Below are positions 53,840 through 62,679 of a stretch of DNA of 64,000 nt, in pieces. Each line of letters begins with the position of its first letter. Positions within the stretch are counted from its first letter, which is position 1. The notes under the pieces are model-generated. The model made no database searches, had not been told where the DNA came from, and saw only the letters and a list, made by a program, of their open reading frames with translations. The position numbers and the translations under genes were made by a program. This DNA is from Microcoleus sp. AS-A8 (GTDB lineage Bacteria > Cyanobacteriota > Cyanobacteriia > Cyanobacteriales > Coleofasciculaceae). The DNA lies in NCBI GenBank assembly GCA_039962225.1, contig JAMPKV010000002.1, positions 62,001-126,000 of the forward strand, given 5' to 3'.

Positions 53840-54049
53840 GACTTGTCCTGCCTCACTCAAATCAGTTTCTTTTTCGATGGACGAACCGACCCAACCCTCA
53901 ATATAGAAACGTTTCGACCCACCCTATTCAACCATAGCTCTACGCATCTCTCTGGTGCGAGATGACGTATCCATGCCAAGCAGACTATCTTAGGAGAAAA
54001 TTAAAGCAATATCCAGCGTGCTAAAACGGGATCGCGTGACCAGCAACTA

Positions 54050-54256
54050 ATGGCAGGAAACAATCAGAATCACTTTAGTCAAACTCTCAAGCCTATCGTG
54101 GAGCGCATTCTTAAGACTGGTCAATTGAGCCGTCAGGAACATCTACAACTGGTTACTACATTCCTCTCTGACTACAAAGTTACCGACGATGACCGCAGCC
54201 AGATCAATCGCATCTTTGACGACCTGCAAACTGGTCGCTTAAAGATTATTGGTTAA
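54050..54256 (+). CDS. Small conserved protein of unknown function
   Basis: 68 residues, start ATG 54050. All-helical, charged: LKPIVERILKTGQLSRQEHLQLVTTFLSD, DDDRSQINRIFDDLQTGRLKIIG. It resembles a short family I recall from cyanobacteria without known role. It is about 130 bases upstream of the ABC exporter on the same strand; no operon evidence beyond orientation. Confidence 0.65.
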   Translation: MAGNNQNHFSQTLKPIVERILKTGQLSRQEHLQLVTTFLSDYKVTDDDRSQINRIFDDLQTGRLKIIG

Positions 54257-54385
54257 TTAACACCGTCCCCCAGGGGCAAGCTTGCTTTGTCTGGGTATTT
54301 TCTCTCTTATTGCACTAAAGATGATGCTGGAAAGGTAATCATTAGTGTAAAAATAAGCTTTCTATCTTATCGCATCACCTACTCT

Positions 54386-56419
54386 ATGTCTTCTAATCAG
54401 CTTCTCTTGAGATACGCACTACGCTATCCCGGCTGGATTGTTTTAACCATTATTCTCGGTTCATCTAGTGCCCTTTTTAATGGGGTTAGCACAACACTGA
54501 TTGTGCCATTAGTATTAGGATTTTTGGGGAAAGAGGATATCAACCTGAACGTTGGCCCACCAGCCATCCAAAAAATCCTGGCTTTTTTTGATCGGGGTGA
54601 TGATCGCACAAGCATTTTGTTCATGGTTGCGGTAGTTGTTTTAGGAATTATTTTAAAGAATGTTGCCGTATATCTGAATGCCATAGTTTCGGCAAATTTA
54701 TCAAGAAAACTAGTCAGGGATATTAGGGATGAAGGACTTAAACTATTATTAGAAGTTGATATCGTTTATTTTTCTACAACTAAAATTGGCGACATTTTGA
54801 ATCAGATAGGAAATGAGGTAGGTCGAGCAACCGTTTCTATCCGAATCGCAATTAACATATTTACGACATCCATTAATATTTTAATCTATATTGGCATTCT
54901 TGTTTCTATATCTTGGAAACTCACCATAGCTGCCAGCGGCTTATTATTTCTGGTGGCTTTGATTAATCAAGCCTTGATACAACGAGCTAAAAGCTTTGGT
55001 CAGGTGCTATCCGAAAAATCCAGCCGATATGCGACAATCCTGGTCGAGATGTTAACAGGAATACGACTCATTAAAGCAGTTGGCAATGAAGAATATGAGT
55101 ATAAACAACTTGATAAATTTGTTGATGATTTAGAAAAAGTAGATGCCAGATCGCAAGCTAATTATGACGCCATTGGCCCTATTAATGAAATAGTAGGAAC
55201 CTTGTCAATTTTATCAATTGTCTTTTTGGGGAAAGCTTTCTTTTGGCAGCAGATGGAGTCGCTGTTAACCGTATTACTCATTTATCTATATGTACTCTTC
55301 CGGTTACTTCCGGTAGTTAGCCAACTGAATGCCCAAAGAAGCCAATTTGCTAATGCCGCACCGGGTACTCAAATCGTGGCCAATTTTCTGCGGCGAGATG
55401 ACAAACCTTTCATGACGAATGGTGAAATTTTTTACACAAAAATAAAACAAGGAATTCGTTGGGAAGGTGTGTCTTTTACCTACCCAGGCCATGATGATTT
55501 AGTCCTAAAAGGGGTGGATTTATGGATTCCCAAAGGAACAACCCTCGCTTTAGTGGGTGCTTCGGGTGCAGGTAAATCAACGATGGCGGATTTGCTACCG
55601 AGATTTTATGACCCGATTGAGGGGCGAATTACGATCGATGGCCAAGATTTAAGAGACTATAACATCCGATCGCTCAGGCAAGGGATGGGAATTGTTAGTC
55701 AAGATACGTTTTTATTTAATAATTCGGTTCGTTACAATATCGCCTATGGGCTGAAGAATGTGACGGACGAACAGGTGCTTTTAGCCGCCAAACGAGCGAA
55801 TGCTTATGAATTTATTATTCAGCTACCCCAAGGGTTTGATACAGAAATTGGCGATCGCGGCGTTCTGTTATCTGGAGGGCAACGACAACGACTGGCGATC
55901 GCCCGTGCTCTGCTGCGTAACCCCGATATTCTAATTCTGGATGAGGCAACCAGTGCTCTGGATAGTGTATCTGAGCGCTTGGTGCAACAGGCGATCGATG
56001 AACTTTGCCGCGATCGCACTACGATTGTGATTGCTCACCGACTTTCTACGGTGCAAAAAGCCAGTCAGATTGCGGTGCTGGACAAGGGACGAGTTGTAGA
56101 GCTGGGTACCCATGAGGAACTACTCAAGAAAGGCGGTTACTATACACGTCTTTACTTAATGCAATTTGACCGTAGCGCGAATGAAGTGATCCATGCATCA
56201 GCCAATGAGGCTTTTATCCGAGCCTCTTATGAAATTCGCAATCGTCTAAACCCTATGATTGGTTTCTTGCAGTTGGTGGTTGATGACTTAGTAGAGAGCA
56301 GCGGCGAACGGGACGAATTAACGGAAGAAGCGTATAAATCAGCTATTCGACTGCTCAAAAACTTGGAGCTTTTAGAAGAGAATTCTCACCTTGGTGAAGG
56401 GTACTGGGTTGAAGGTTGA
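54386..56419 (+). CDS. ABC exporter (HepA/MsbA-like) with a histidine-kinase-like C-terminal tail
   Basis: 677 residues from ATG 54386; the open frame begins 33 codons earlier at a TTG with unlikely sequence. A six-helix exporter membrane domain occupies about 1-330. The nucleotide-binding domain has Walker A LVGASGAGKST (about 390), Q-loop VSQDTFLF, signature LLSGGQRQR (about 495), Walker B ILILDEATSALD, and IAHRLST. Fused half-transporter of the lipid or polysaccharide exporter class. After the normal end (about 600) comes an extra 70-residue helical tail, SYEIRNRLNPMIGFLQLVVDD...AYKSAIRLLKNLELLEE, resembling a HisKA dimerisation domain with Tyr in place of the phospho-acceptor His. The stop codon lies in a heptamer repeat. 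Confidence 0.9.
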   Translation: MSSNQLLLRYALRYPGWIVLTIILGSSSALFNGVSTTLIVPLVLGFLGKEDINLNVGPPAIQKILAFFDRGDDRTSILFMVAVVVLGIILKNVAVYLNAIVSANLSRKLVRDIRDEGLKLLLEVDIVYFSTTKIGDILNQIGNEVGRATVSIRIAINIFTTSINILIYIGILVSISWKLTIAASGLLFLVALINQALIQRAKSFGQVLSEKSSRYATILVEMLTGIRLIKAVGNEEYEYKQLDKFVDDLEKVDARSQANYDAIGPINEIVGTLSILSIVFLGKAFFWQQMESLLTVLLIYLYVLFRLLPVVSQLNAQRSQFANAAPGTQIVANFLRRDDKPFMTNGEIFYTKIKQGIRWEGVSFTYPGHDDLVLKGVDLWIPKGTTLALVGASGAGKSTMADLLPRFYDPIEGRITIDGQDLRDYNIRSLRQGMGIVSQDTFLFNNSVRYNIAYGLKNVTDEQVLLAAKRANAYEFIIQLPQGFDTEIGDRGVLLSGGQRQRLAIARALLRNPDILILDEATSALDSVSERLVQQAIDELCRDRTTIVIAHRLSTVQKASQIAVLDKGRVVELGTHEELLKKGGYYTRLYLMQFDRSANEVIHASANEAFIRASYEIRNRLNPMIGFLQLVVDDLVESSGERDELTEEAYKSAIRLLKNLELLEENSHLGEGYWVEG

Positions 56420-56441
56420 ATGTTGAAGGTTGAAGGTTTTT
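56401..56441 (+). repeat. GGTTGAA heptamer array overlapping the ABC exporter stop codon
   Basis: GGTTGAAGGTTGAATGTTGAAGG-type sequence with units spaced seven bases, continuing into GGTTTTTAACC. The TGA stop of the exporter gene is part of one unit. Similar units end the DUF1997 gene (24636) and follow the deacetylase gene (7617). Confidence 0.7.
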
Positions 56442-56483
56442 AACCGACTAACTGTCAACTCTTCTTGGCAATTCTTGTGGGGG

Positions 56484-57227
56484 TCAAGAATCAACCACTT
56501 CGATTTCATCCAGCTGGGAAATCGCAACATCTGCCGCTTCTAAATGTGCAGCTTGCGGTGAACCCCAACAGATGCCAATACAACCTGCCGCACCCGCACG
56601 ACGTGCCATCTCAATATCTCCCGCAGAATCTCCTACCATGAGAGTAGAAGCGGGTTCAACGCCTAGTGTTTGGCAAGCTTGGAGAAAGAGTGTAGGGTCG
56701 GGTTTACTAGGGCCTTCGTCTACTCCTTGCTCTAGCTGAATATAAGGGTCGAGTTGGTGACGTTTAACAAAGGCTTGCACCCGTGATGTTCTCGCCGCTG
56801 ACAGAATTCCTAGTTTTAATCCAGCTTCTGAGAGGAACTTCAGAACTTCCAGGCTACCGACAAATACGGGTGTAGTATTGGCGGCGTCTTTGAGGTAGCG
56901 GTCTGCTTCTGCAAAGGCACTGTGAGCGATCGCTAGAGACTCCAACCACCCTCGACCGGTTTCGGCGACATAGGCAGCCGCAGCAATTTCACTTTCACGA
57001 CGGCTCCCCACGGCCATCAAACCGGTGGGGTCAAGCTTTTCTCCATTGATGCCAAAGGCCATCAATAACGGCTCTCCAATACCGGGAATTTGGGCGTCAA
57101 TCAGGCGCGATCGCTTTTGCCCCAGTTCTCTCAAAAAGATTTGCGAATCCTCTAGAGTCCCGTCTTTATCAAAAATGACGGCCTGGATATTTGGGAATCT
57201 AACGTCCCGACAGCGAATCGTAACCAA
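56484..57227 (-). CDS. HAD-family phosphatase
   Basis: 247 residues if started at TTG 57227, which has AGGAGAA placed 6 bases upstream; the longer frame to 57287 would add an unlikely hydrophobic stretch. HAD motifs: AVIFDKDGTLEDSQ (nucleophile Asp), LGILSAARTS (motif II Ser), GPSKPDPTLFLQA (motif III Lys), TLMVGDSAGDIEMARRAGA (motif IV). An alpha-helical cap lies between motifs I and II, as in phosphoglycolate-phosphatase-like enzymes. Substrate unknown; phosphoglycolate phosphatase is one possibility in a photosynthetic cell. Converges with the ABC exporter. Confidence 0.8.
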   Translation of the reverse strand: MVTIRCRDVRFPNIQAVIFDKDGTLEDSQIFLRELGQKRSRLIDAQIPGIGEPLLMAFGINGEKLDPTGLMAVGSRRESEIAAAAYVAETGRGWLESLAIAHSAFAEADRYLKDAANTTPVFVGSLEVLKFLSEAGLKLGILSAARTSRVQAFVKRHQLDPYIQLEQGVDEGPSKPDPTLFLQACQTLGVEPASTLMVGDSAGDIEMARRAGAAGCIGICWGSPQAAHLEAADVAISQLDEIEVVDS

Positions 57228-57285
57228 GGGTGAATTCTCCTGTGTACAAACAACAAAAAACATTAGGGCGATTGCCCACCACACC

Positions 57286-57313
57286 AATAAAAAAAGAGGG
57301 AAAATCCCTCTTT
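57286..57313 (-). terminator. Intrinsic terminator of rpsA
   Basis: AAAGAGGGA and TCCCTCTTT form a 9-base stem with a 3-base loop, followed on the minus strand by a run of T's (TTTTTTATT). Located 47 bases after the ribosomal protein S1 stop. Confidence 0.85.
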
Positions 57314-57359
57314 ATTAAACAGTTGGGTGTTTAAAACCCATCTCCAACACAAAACGTAA

Positions 57360-58373
57360 TTATTCTTCGATCGCAGCGACGACTTCTTCTTCATACTCTG
57401 GCTCTAGCTCTGCCTCTGGCTCTAGCTCTAGCTCTGGCTCTAACTCTTCAGTAGCCGTCACTTGCTGCTGTTGAGCCGCACGCATCTTCTCCCGGTACTT
57501 TTCTGCCATTTCTTCGGCTTTTTCGTAGACACGATCACGGTTATTGATCATATCCCCCGGTTCTGGCTCTAATTGCTTAGTAGACAGAGAAATCCGACCT
57601 CTTTCCGCATCCAAGTCAATGATCATCACCTTCACTTCATCATTGACGTTAAACACGCTGTGAGGGGTATCGATATGGTCGTGGGAAATCTCAGAAATGT
57701 GTAGCAAGCCGCTGACACCACCAATATCGATGAATGCTCCGTAAGGTTTGATGCCCCGCACAGAACCGATGACCACTTCACCTACTTCTAGGCGGTTCAT
57801 CTTACGCTCAACCAGCGCACGACGGTGTGAGAGAACCAGACGGTTGCGGTCTTCATCGACCTCCAGGAATTTCAGTTGGAGTTCTTCTCCTACCAAATCT
57901 TCCTTCGGTTTGCGCGTGCTGATATGAGAACCGGGAATAAAGCCACGTAGCCCCTCAATTCGCACTAAAGCTCCACCTCTATTAGTGGCAAATACGAGGG
58001 AGCGAACGGTTGCATCTTCAGCTTGCAACTGCCGTACTCGCTCCCAAGCCCGCATATACTCAATGCGACGGATTGAGAGGGTTAGTTGTCCATCTTCATT
58101 CTCGTCAGTCAGAATGAAAAATTCCCGCGTTTCGTTTGACTGTAAGACTTCCTCCGGGTTGTCAACCCGGTTGATTGACATCTCCTGAATCGGAATATAT
58201 GCTGCGGTTTTAGCACCAATGTCAATCAGAGCGCCTCTAGGCTCCAAACTGAATACGGTACCAGCGACGATATCACCAGGACTAAAGTGATAATCATATT
58301 TATCAAGAAGGGCGGCGAAATCGTCGTGAGTGAAGCCAATATCTACTGTAGCGGTTCTTTTCTGACTGAGCAT
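57360..58373 (-). CDS. rpsA: 30S ribosomal protein S1 (cyanobacterial three-domain form)
   Basis: 337 residues. Three S1 RNA-binding domains: GDIVAGTVFSLEPRGALIDIG (about 33-100), VRSLVFATNRGGALVRIEGLRGFIPGSH (about 118-185), and GEVVIGSVRGIKPYGAFIDIGGVSGLLH (about 200-270). Shorter than the six-domain E. coli protein, normal for cyanobacteria and plastids. The C-terminus is a very acidic ELEPE repeat tract (about 308-337) encoded by a hexanucleotide-like repeat. Helps mRNA binding at initiation. An intrinsic terminator follows. Confidence 0.95.
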   Translation of the reverse strand: MLSQKRTATVDIGFTHDDFAALLDKYDYHFSPGDIVAGTVFSLEPRGALIDIGAKTAAYIPIQEMSINRVDNPEEVLQSNETREFFILTDENEDGQLTLSIRRIEYMRAWERVRQLQAEDATVRSLVFATNRGGALVRIEGLRGFIPGSHISTRKPKEDLVGEELQLKFLEVDEDRNRLVLSHRRALVERKMNRLEVGEVVIGSVRGIKPYGAFIDIGGVSGLLHISEISHDHIDTPHSVFNVNDEVKVMIIDLDAERGRISLSTKQLEPEPGDMINNRDRVYEKAEEMAEKYREKMRAAQQQQVTATEELEPELELEPEAELEPEYEEEVVAAIEE

Positions 58374-58576
58374 GTGCGTTGCGTTTCCTAGTTTTATCTC
58401 CGTAATGACTATGCCTCCTGTCGATGTACAAGCACGTCGGCATTGTGCTGCCTACACCTACATCGCGTTGTCCATACCCTATTTTAAAAGATTTAATAAA
58501 GTACAGACAGCTAATTATAACTCAGGCTGGATGCCTTAGTAGCGTTTCTTTATCCGTTTCTCGTTGATGAGATAGT

Positions 58577-59137
58577 TTACACTTTTACTTCTGAATTCTC
58601 CGGGAGCCTCATTGATGCCGATGGTTCCTGTTCGTCTATCTCCACATCTGCCGTGCGGGGATTTGGAGTTATCTCAATTAGCTCCCCATTGCTTTTGAGG
58701 TGATCTAAAGTTTCAACAAAATCTCGGATGCCTTGAAACTTCCGATAGACAGAGGCAAAGCGGACATAGGCGACTTCACTCTCCTCTCGCAAGTATCGAA
58801 GAACTAATTCACCAATTTCATTACTAGTAACTTCTCGTCCGGATTGCTGCTGTAATTCAGCCTCAATTTCATCCACAAATACTTCCAAGCGTCTTTGAGG
58901 AATCTCGGTTTTTTCGCAGGCTCGTATAATTCCCCGTAATAATTTGGAGCGGTCAAAAGATTCTCGCTTTCCATCGCGTTTGATCACCGTCAAAGGAATA
59001 AATTCGATGCGTTCGTAAGTGGTGAAACGATGTTTACACCGCAAACACTCGCGACGCCTGCGAACACTTTGTCCTGCTTCGGTGGAACGGGACTCAAGAA
59101 CGCGGCTGTCGGTGTGCTGACAATAAGGGCATCGCAT
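58577..59137 (-). CDS. nrdR: Transcriptional repressor NrdR
   Basis: 186 residues from ATG 59137 ([17 protein letters not shown], the invariant family start; a longer frame to 59185 is not used). Four-cysteine zinc ribbon (CPYC and CLRC), the arginine block [18 protein letters not shown], and an ATP-cone domain ([24 protein letters not shown] through [13 protein letters not shown]). It senses ATP/dATP and represses ribonucleotide reductase genes. About 35 extra residues at the C-terminus are disordered. Lies between rpsA and psbT on the minus strand. Confidence 0.95.
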   Translation of the reverse strand: MRCPYCQHTDSRVLESRSTEAGQSVRRRRECLRCKHRFTTYERIEFIPLTVIKRDGKRESFDRSKLLRGIIRACEKTEIPQRRLEVFVDEIEAELQQQSGREVTSNEIGELVLRYLREESEVAYVRFASVYRKFQGIRDFVETLDHLKSNGELIEITPNPRTADVEIDEQEPSASMRLPENSEVKV

Positions 59138-59348
59138 AAAAGTAAAATCCTTTGGGAGCTGGGTGGAGTCAAAGGCAGCTTGCAAGGGAGAGAAAAATCG
59201 GAGTCGAATGTAAATATATGCGAAAACCTGAACCGCTCGTCATCTATCTAAATTTCTCAATTAGAGAAGCCGATAGATTCATGAAGGCTCAGGATATCCA
59301 AACTCAAGTTTAAAGTTTTGGCACTCACGCGACTACGCTTCGTTTAGG

Positions 59349-59377
59349 GCGTTAACGCAGAGGCTCCTAAGGAGCCT
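59349..59377. repeat. Two palindromes downstream of psbT
   Basis: GCGTTAACGC (59349-59358) and AGGCTCCTAAGGAGCCT (59361-59377) are both perfect. They start 16 bases after the psbT stop. The surrounding GCGTTAACGCAGAGGCTCC is typical of dispersed cyanobacterial repeats and may act as the 3' mRNA end. Confidence 0.6.
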
Positions 59378-59392
59378 GCCGTTCGCGTTTAA

Positions 59393-59488
59393 CTACTTTT
59401 CAATCCGAGGCGGCTCTCTGAAGGCGATCGCAAAAAACAGCGTAGCGATCGCACAGGTCAAAATCAAGATATAAGCAATGCTTTCCAT
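59393..59488 (-). CDS. psbT: Photosystem II protein T
   Basis: 31 residues, too short for routine gene finding but unmistakable: [21 protein letters not shown] then [11 protein letters not shown] single membrane helix at the photosystem II dimer interface, helping dimer stability and repair. The conserved location after psbB is kept, 238 bases downstream, a rather wide gap containing an inverted repeat. Start is ATG complementary to 59486-59488, stop TAG at 59393. Confidence 0.95.
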   Translation of the reverse strand: MESIAYILILTCAIATLFFAIAFREPPRIEK

Positions 59489-59567
59489 GTCAATAATTCC
59501 TGACTATCTGCTCAACTACCAGTCTAACTCGCCAAGCTAATGAAAAATTCAAAAGGCTCAAAAGGGG

Positions 59568-59687
59568 TGAAGTGTGAAGGATAAATTTCTCGTGCTTGTC
59601 TCCAGAAATAATGAAGCTACCCGATTATTCATCCATGAGCTTGTATAGTTCAGCTTTCCAACTTGACACCTCAAGCTTCACACTTCA
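59568..59687. repeat. 12-base inverted repeat in the psbB-psbT spacer
   Basis: TGAAGTGTGAAG (59568-59579) and CTTCACACTTCA (59676-59687) are perfect complements 96 bases apart. The unit looks like the same heptamer family as other spacer repeats here. Confidence 0.7.
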
Positions 59688-59726
59688 GCCTTTAGTCGCC
59701 TTTTTACCTTTTACACAATTGCCGTT

Positions 59727-61256
59727 CTAGACAGCTTCTTTCTTCCGGGTGCTCTTGTCGCCCACTTTCTGGAACAGACCCCACTCGACTTGCTCTTCCA
59801 TGTCAGCTTCCACCCCAGCAAACACATCCCGGAACAGAGTCCGAGAACCGTGCCAGATGTGCCCAAAGAAGAACAGCAGAGCAAACACCGCATGTCCAAA
59901 GGTGAACCAACCGCGAGGGCTGGTACGGAATACACCATCAGAGTTCAGGGTTTCCGTGTCGAACTCGAAGGGTTCACCCAACTGAGCCTTACGAGCATAT
60001 TTTTTCACGAGGGCCGGGTCTTTAAAGGTTTGACCATTGAGTTCGCCACCGTAGAGGCTAACCGTGACACCCGCCTGCTCAAAACTGTATTGCGATTCTG
60101 CGCGACGGAATGGAATATCCGCACGCACAATTCCATTGGCATCCGTCAAGATCACAGGGAAGGTTTCAAAGAAGTTGGGCAGGCGACGAACCGTCAACTC
60201 CCGACCTTCAGCATCCTTAAACACCGGGTGACCCAACCAAGTTTGAGCGATACCATCGCCCTTGTCCATCGGACCGGTACGGAACAAACCGCCTTTCGCG
60301 GGTGAGTTACCTACATAGTCGTAGAACGCCAGCTTCTCTGGAATTTGATTCCAAGCTTGTGACTGGCTGACTCCAGACGCCAGACTGGCTTGCACGCGGC
60401 GGTCAATTTCTTGTTTGAAATAACCTTGATCCCATTGATAACGGGTCGGGCCAAACAATTCGATGGGTGTCGTTGCACTGCCGTACCACATCGTCCCTGC
60501 GACCACAAAAGCGGCAAAGAAGACGGCAGCAATACTGCTAGACAGTACGGTTTCAATATTCCCCATCCGCAGCGCTCTAAATAACCGCTCCGGTGGTCTG
60601 ACGGTCAGGTGGAATAAACCCGCAATCACACCGACAACACCTGCGGCAATGTGGTGAGCGACAATGCCGCCTGGATTGAAGGGGTTAAATCCTTCAGGTC
60701 CCCACGCTGGTGCTACGGGTTCAATGTGACCGGTGATTCCATAGGGGTCAGAGACCCACATCCCTGGACCAAAGAGTCCAGTTAGGTGAAACGCTCCAAA
60801 GCCAAAGCAGAGAAGACCCGACAAGAACAGGTGAATGCCAAACATTTTTGGCAAATCCAGAGCCGGTTCGCCTGTGCGAGGGTCTCTGAACAGTTCTAAA
60901 TCCCAGTACACCCAGTGCCATACGGCAGCCAGGAACAGCAGACCGGAGAGGACGATGTGAGCAGCCGCGACGCCTTCCAAAGACCAGAAACCTGGGTCAA
61001 CTGCGGTTTCGCCCGTGATGCTCCATCCACCCCAAGACTGGGTGACACCCAAACGAGCCATGAAGGGCATGACGAACATCCCTTGACGCCACATTGGGTT
61101 CAAAACTGGATCGCTTGGATCAAAAATTGCCAATTCATAAAGGGCCATTGAACCGGCCCAACCTGCCACCAGAGCAGTATGCATCAGGTGTACAGCAATC
61201 AGCCGTCCTGGGTCATTCAGGACGACTGTGTGTACTCTGTACCAGGGTAGTCCCAT
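59727..61256 (-). CDS. psbB: Photosystem II CP47 chlorophyll protein
   Basis: 509 residues, full length. Core antenna of photosystem II with six membrane helices and a large lumenal loop. [35 protein letters not shown] is the invariant beginning (in parts). The histidines that bind chlorophyll are visible in [32 protein letters not shown] and [10 protein letters not shown]. The C-terminus reads [19 protein letters not shown]. Preceded by GAGGAGG ribosome site. The 400-base leader side has palindromes. Confidence 0.98.
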   Translation of the reverse strand: MGLPWYRVHTVVLNDPGRLIAVHLMHTALVAGWAGSMALYELAIFDPSDPVLNPMWRQGMFVMPFMARLGVTQSWGGWSITGETAVDPGFWSLEGVAAAHIVLSGLLFLAAVWHWVYWDLELFRDPRTGEPALDLPKMFGIHLFLSGLLCFGFGAFHLTGLFGPGMWVSDPYGITGHIEPVAPAWGPEGFNPFNPGGIVAHHIAAGVVGVIAGLFHLTVRPPERLFRALRMGNIETVLSSSIAAVFFAAFVVAGTMWYGSATTPIELFGPTRYQWDQGYFKQEIDRRVQASLASGVSQSQAWNQIPEKLAFYDYVGNSPAKGGLFRTGPMDKGDGIAQTWLGHPVFKDAEGRELTVRRLPNFFETFPVILTDANGIVRADIPFRRAESQYSFEQAGVTVSLYGGELNGQTFKDPALVKKYARKAQLGEPFEFDTETLNSDGVFRTSPRGWFTFGHAVFALLFFFGHIWHGSRTLFRDVFAGVEADMEEQVEWGLFQKVGDKSTRKKEAV

Positions 61257-61657
61257 TGACTACGCTCCTCCTCGGATAAAGTTTCTACTTCGACGCTTCT
61301 TTTCTGAAGATATTAGAAATTGACGTTTCCTTTGTAGAGTTTTTTTAATGAACTCCAGGTCAGGTAACGTAGTTTGCGGACACGGAGTCCGTGAAACTGA
61401 AGATTGTTTAAAGAAGTGTAACTATTGTTAGAACCGATTGCAAGCCAATCTCAGAGTTATGATCCCATGTTTTACCCAATATTGGGTAAACTTTCTTAAC
61501 AATAATTCACATAGATCACACACAGAGACATCTTTATGCCGCGATGGGGTCGCTGCCAGAGACGTTGACGCTCAGGGTTTTATACATTAGAATGACTCTC
61601 TCCGAGCCACGAGAGAGTGGCAAGGGAGAAAGTTCTACTCCTTGAGGTAAGGGAGTG
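61257..61657. other. psbB upstream region with palindromes
   Basis: No gene in about 400 bases. Three symmetrical elements: CACGGAGTCCGTG (61381-61393), the perfect 20-base palindrome TTTACCCAATATTGGGTAAA (61471-61490), and the hairpin ACTCTCTC/GAGAGAGT (61595-61618) just downstream of the neighbouring gene's stop, probably its transcript end. A ribosome site GAGGAGG is eight bases before psbB. Confidence 0.6.
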
Positions 61658-61981
61658 TCATTCTTCCATAGAAAGGGGACTAGACCAAGTCTGTGCCGTT
61701 GCCAGCCTCTCTAAGGCTTGCTCGGCAGTAATTAGACGTTTAAGGACAACCTGACCAATATTCTTGGCCGACTCGGACGTGACGTCAGGCGTCGGTTTCA
61801 CTTCAACCATGAGAACGGCTTCTTCCACCCGATAAAGCCATAGTTTTTCCCCTTGCTCCAGGATACAAAGGTTCATTTGCTGAATTTCGGGTTCCCGTCG
61901 CCACGAATGTATGTTCCATAATCCGCCAAACTCCCAAACCCGACCGACCATCCATCCATCGGAGAGAAAAAAGTATTTCAC
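61658..61981 (-). CDS. Conserved hypothetical protein
   Basis: 107 residues, soluble, no signal peptide. It begins MKYFFLSDGWMVGRVWEFGGLWN and holds QMNLCILEQGEKLWLYRVEEAVLMVEVKP, suggesting a small beta-rich fold, then a helical C-terminus with ITAEQALERLATAQTW. I do not recognise a family with a known role. It precedes psbB on the same strand by about 400 bases, with a hairpin between, so separate transcription is likely. A longer overlapping frame (61803-61997) is a shadow. Confidence 0.6.
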   Translation of the reverse strand: MKYFFLSDGWMVGRVWEFGGLWNIHSWRREPEIQQMNLCILEQGEKLWLYRVEEAVLMVEVKPTPDVTSESAKNIGQVVLKRLITAEQALERLATAQTWSSPLSMEE

Positions 61982-62679
61982 TGACCTTTGTGTCCAACCA
62001 TATTTTTCGGCATTATGGCTTCTCTTGGCAGAAGTGGGCTAGTATTGTTAATTTTTTTTAAGATATTCGCCTTTAAGGGCCTTTTTTTGTATCTGAGAAA
62101 GCCCACCTTGATATTATGAAGTTTCTTTAACAAACGCCTTGCTTATTTTCTTTCGATGGATGAGTAACAAGAAAGGCGATCGCACATACTTAAGGAGATT
62201 TTCCTATGTTTGGGCAAAGTAACTCTCCCAACTTCTCTAGTTACTCATGACTGCTGAAAGTCCGCTTTGGAACTCAAATAAGTGATGTTATCCTGAGCCA
62301 TGGAAATACAGAAATAAAATCAAAAAAATAATTTTTTTTATCTTTCTTAGTTTGATTTTTTGCCTAATTATTTTGCCATTTCAATTTAATTATTTCTGGA
62401 AATCTTTCAGGCAAATACGATATTTAATAGGCAAGGTATATTCTCCTAATCGTGATGGATATAAGCTTTGATAGAGTTATTTTTACTAGAATACTGTAGA
62501 ATTTATTATCCCTTTTTTAGCCAGAAATGCCACAAGAAAAATAAATTGAACCACTTTTTTCCCAACTTGGGTGCAGCACTTGCCAAATAACGCATCAGTG
62601 CATCTGTTTCCCGAATTGGAATAGAGGCAATTCAAACAGCTAAAATTAAGCATGAGTCCTCGCTACTCAGACGTTTACC
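61982..62679. other. AT-rich divergent intergenic region upstream of mnmG
   Basis: About 700 bases between divergent genes. A patch around 62318-62370 is nearly all A/T, with AAAATCAAA and TTTGATTTT as inverted arms. A HIP1 site lies near 62179. A 14-codon frame with a good ribosome site is listed separately. No tRNA or known small RNA was recognised. Confidence 0.45.
62206..62250 (+). CDS. Possible 14-residue leader peptide
   Basis: ATG 62206 is preceded by AAGGAGA at ideal spacing and encodes MFGQSNSPNFSSYS before a TGA. It has no amino-acid run suggesting attenuation. It could be a leader, a relic or chance; 430 bases separate it from mnmG. Confidence 0.2.
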   Translation: MFGQSNSPNFSSYS

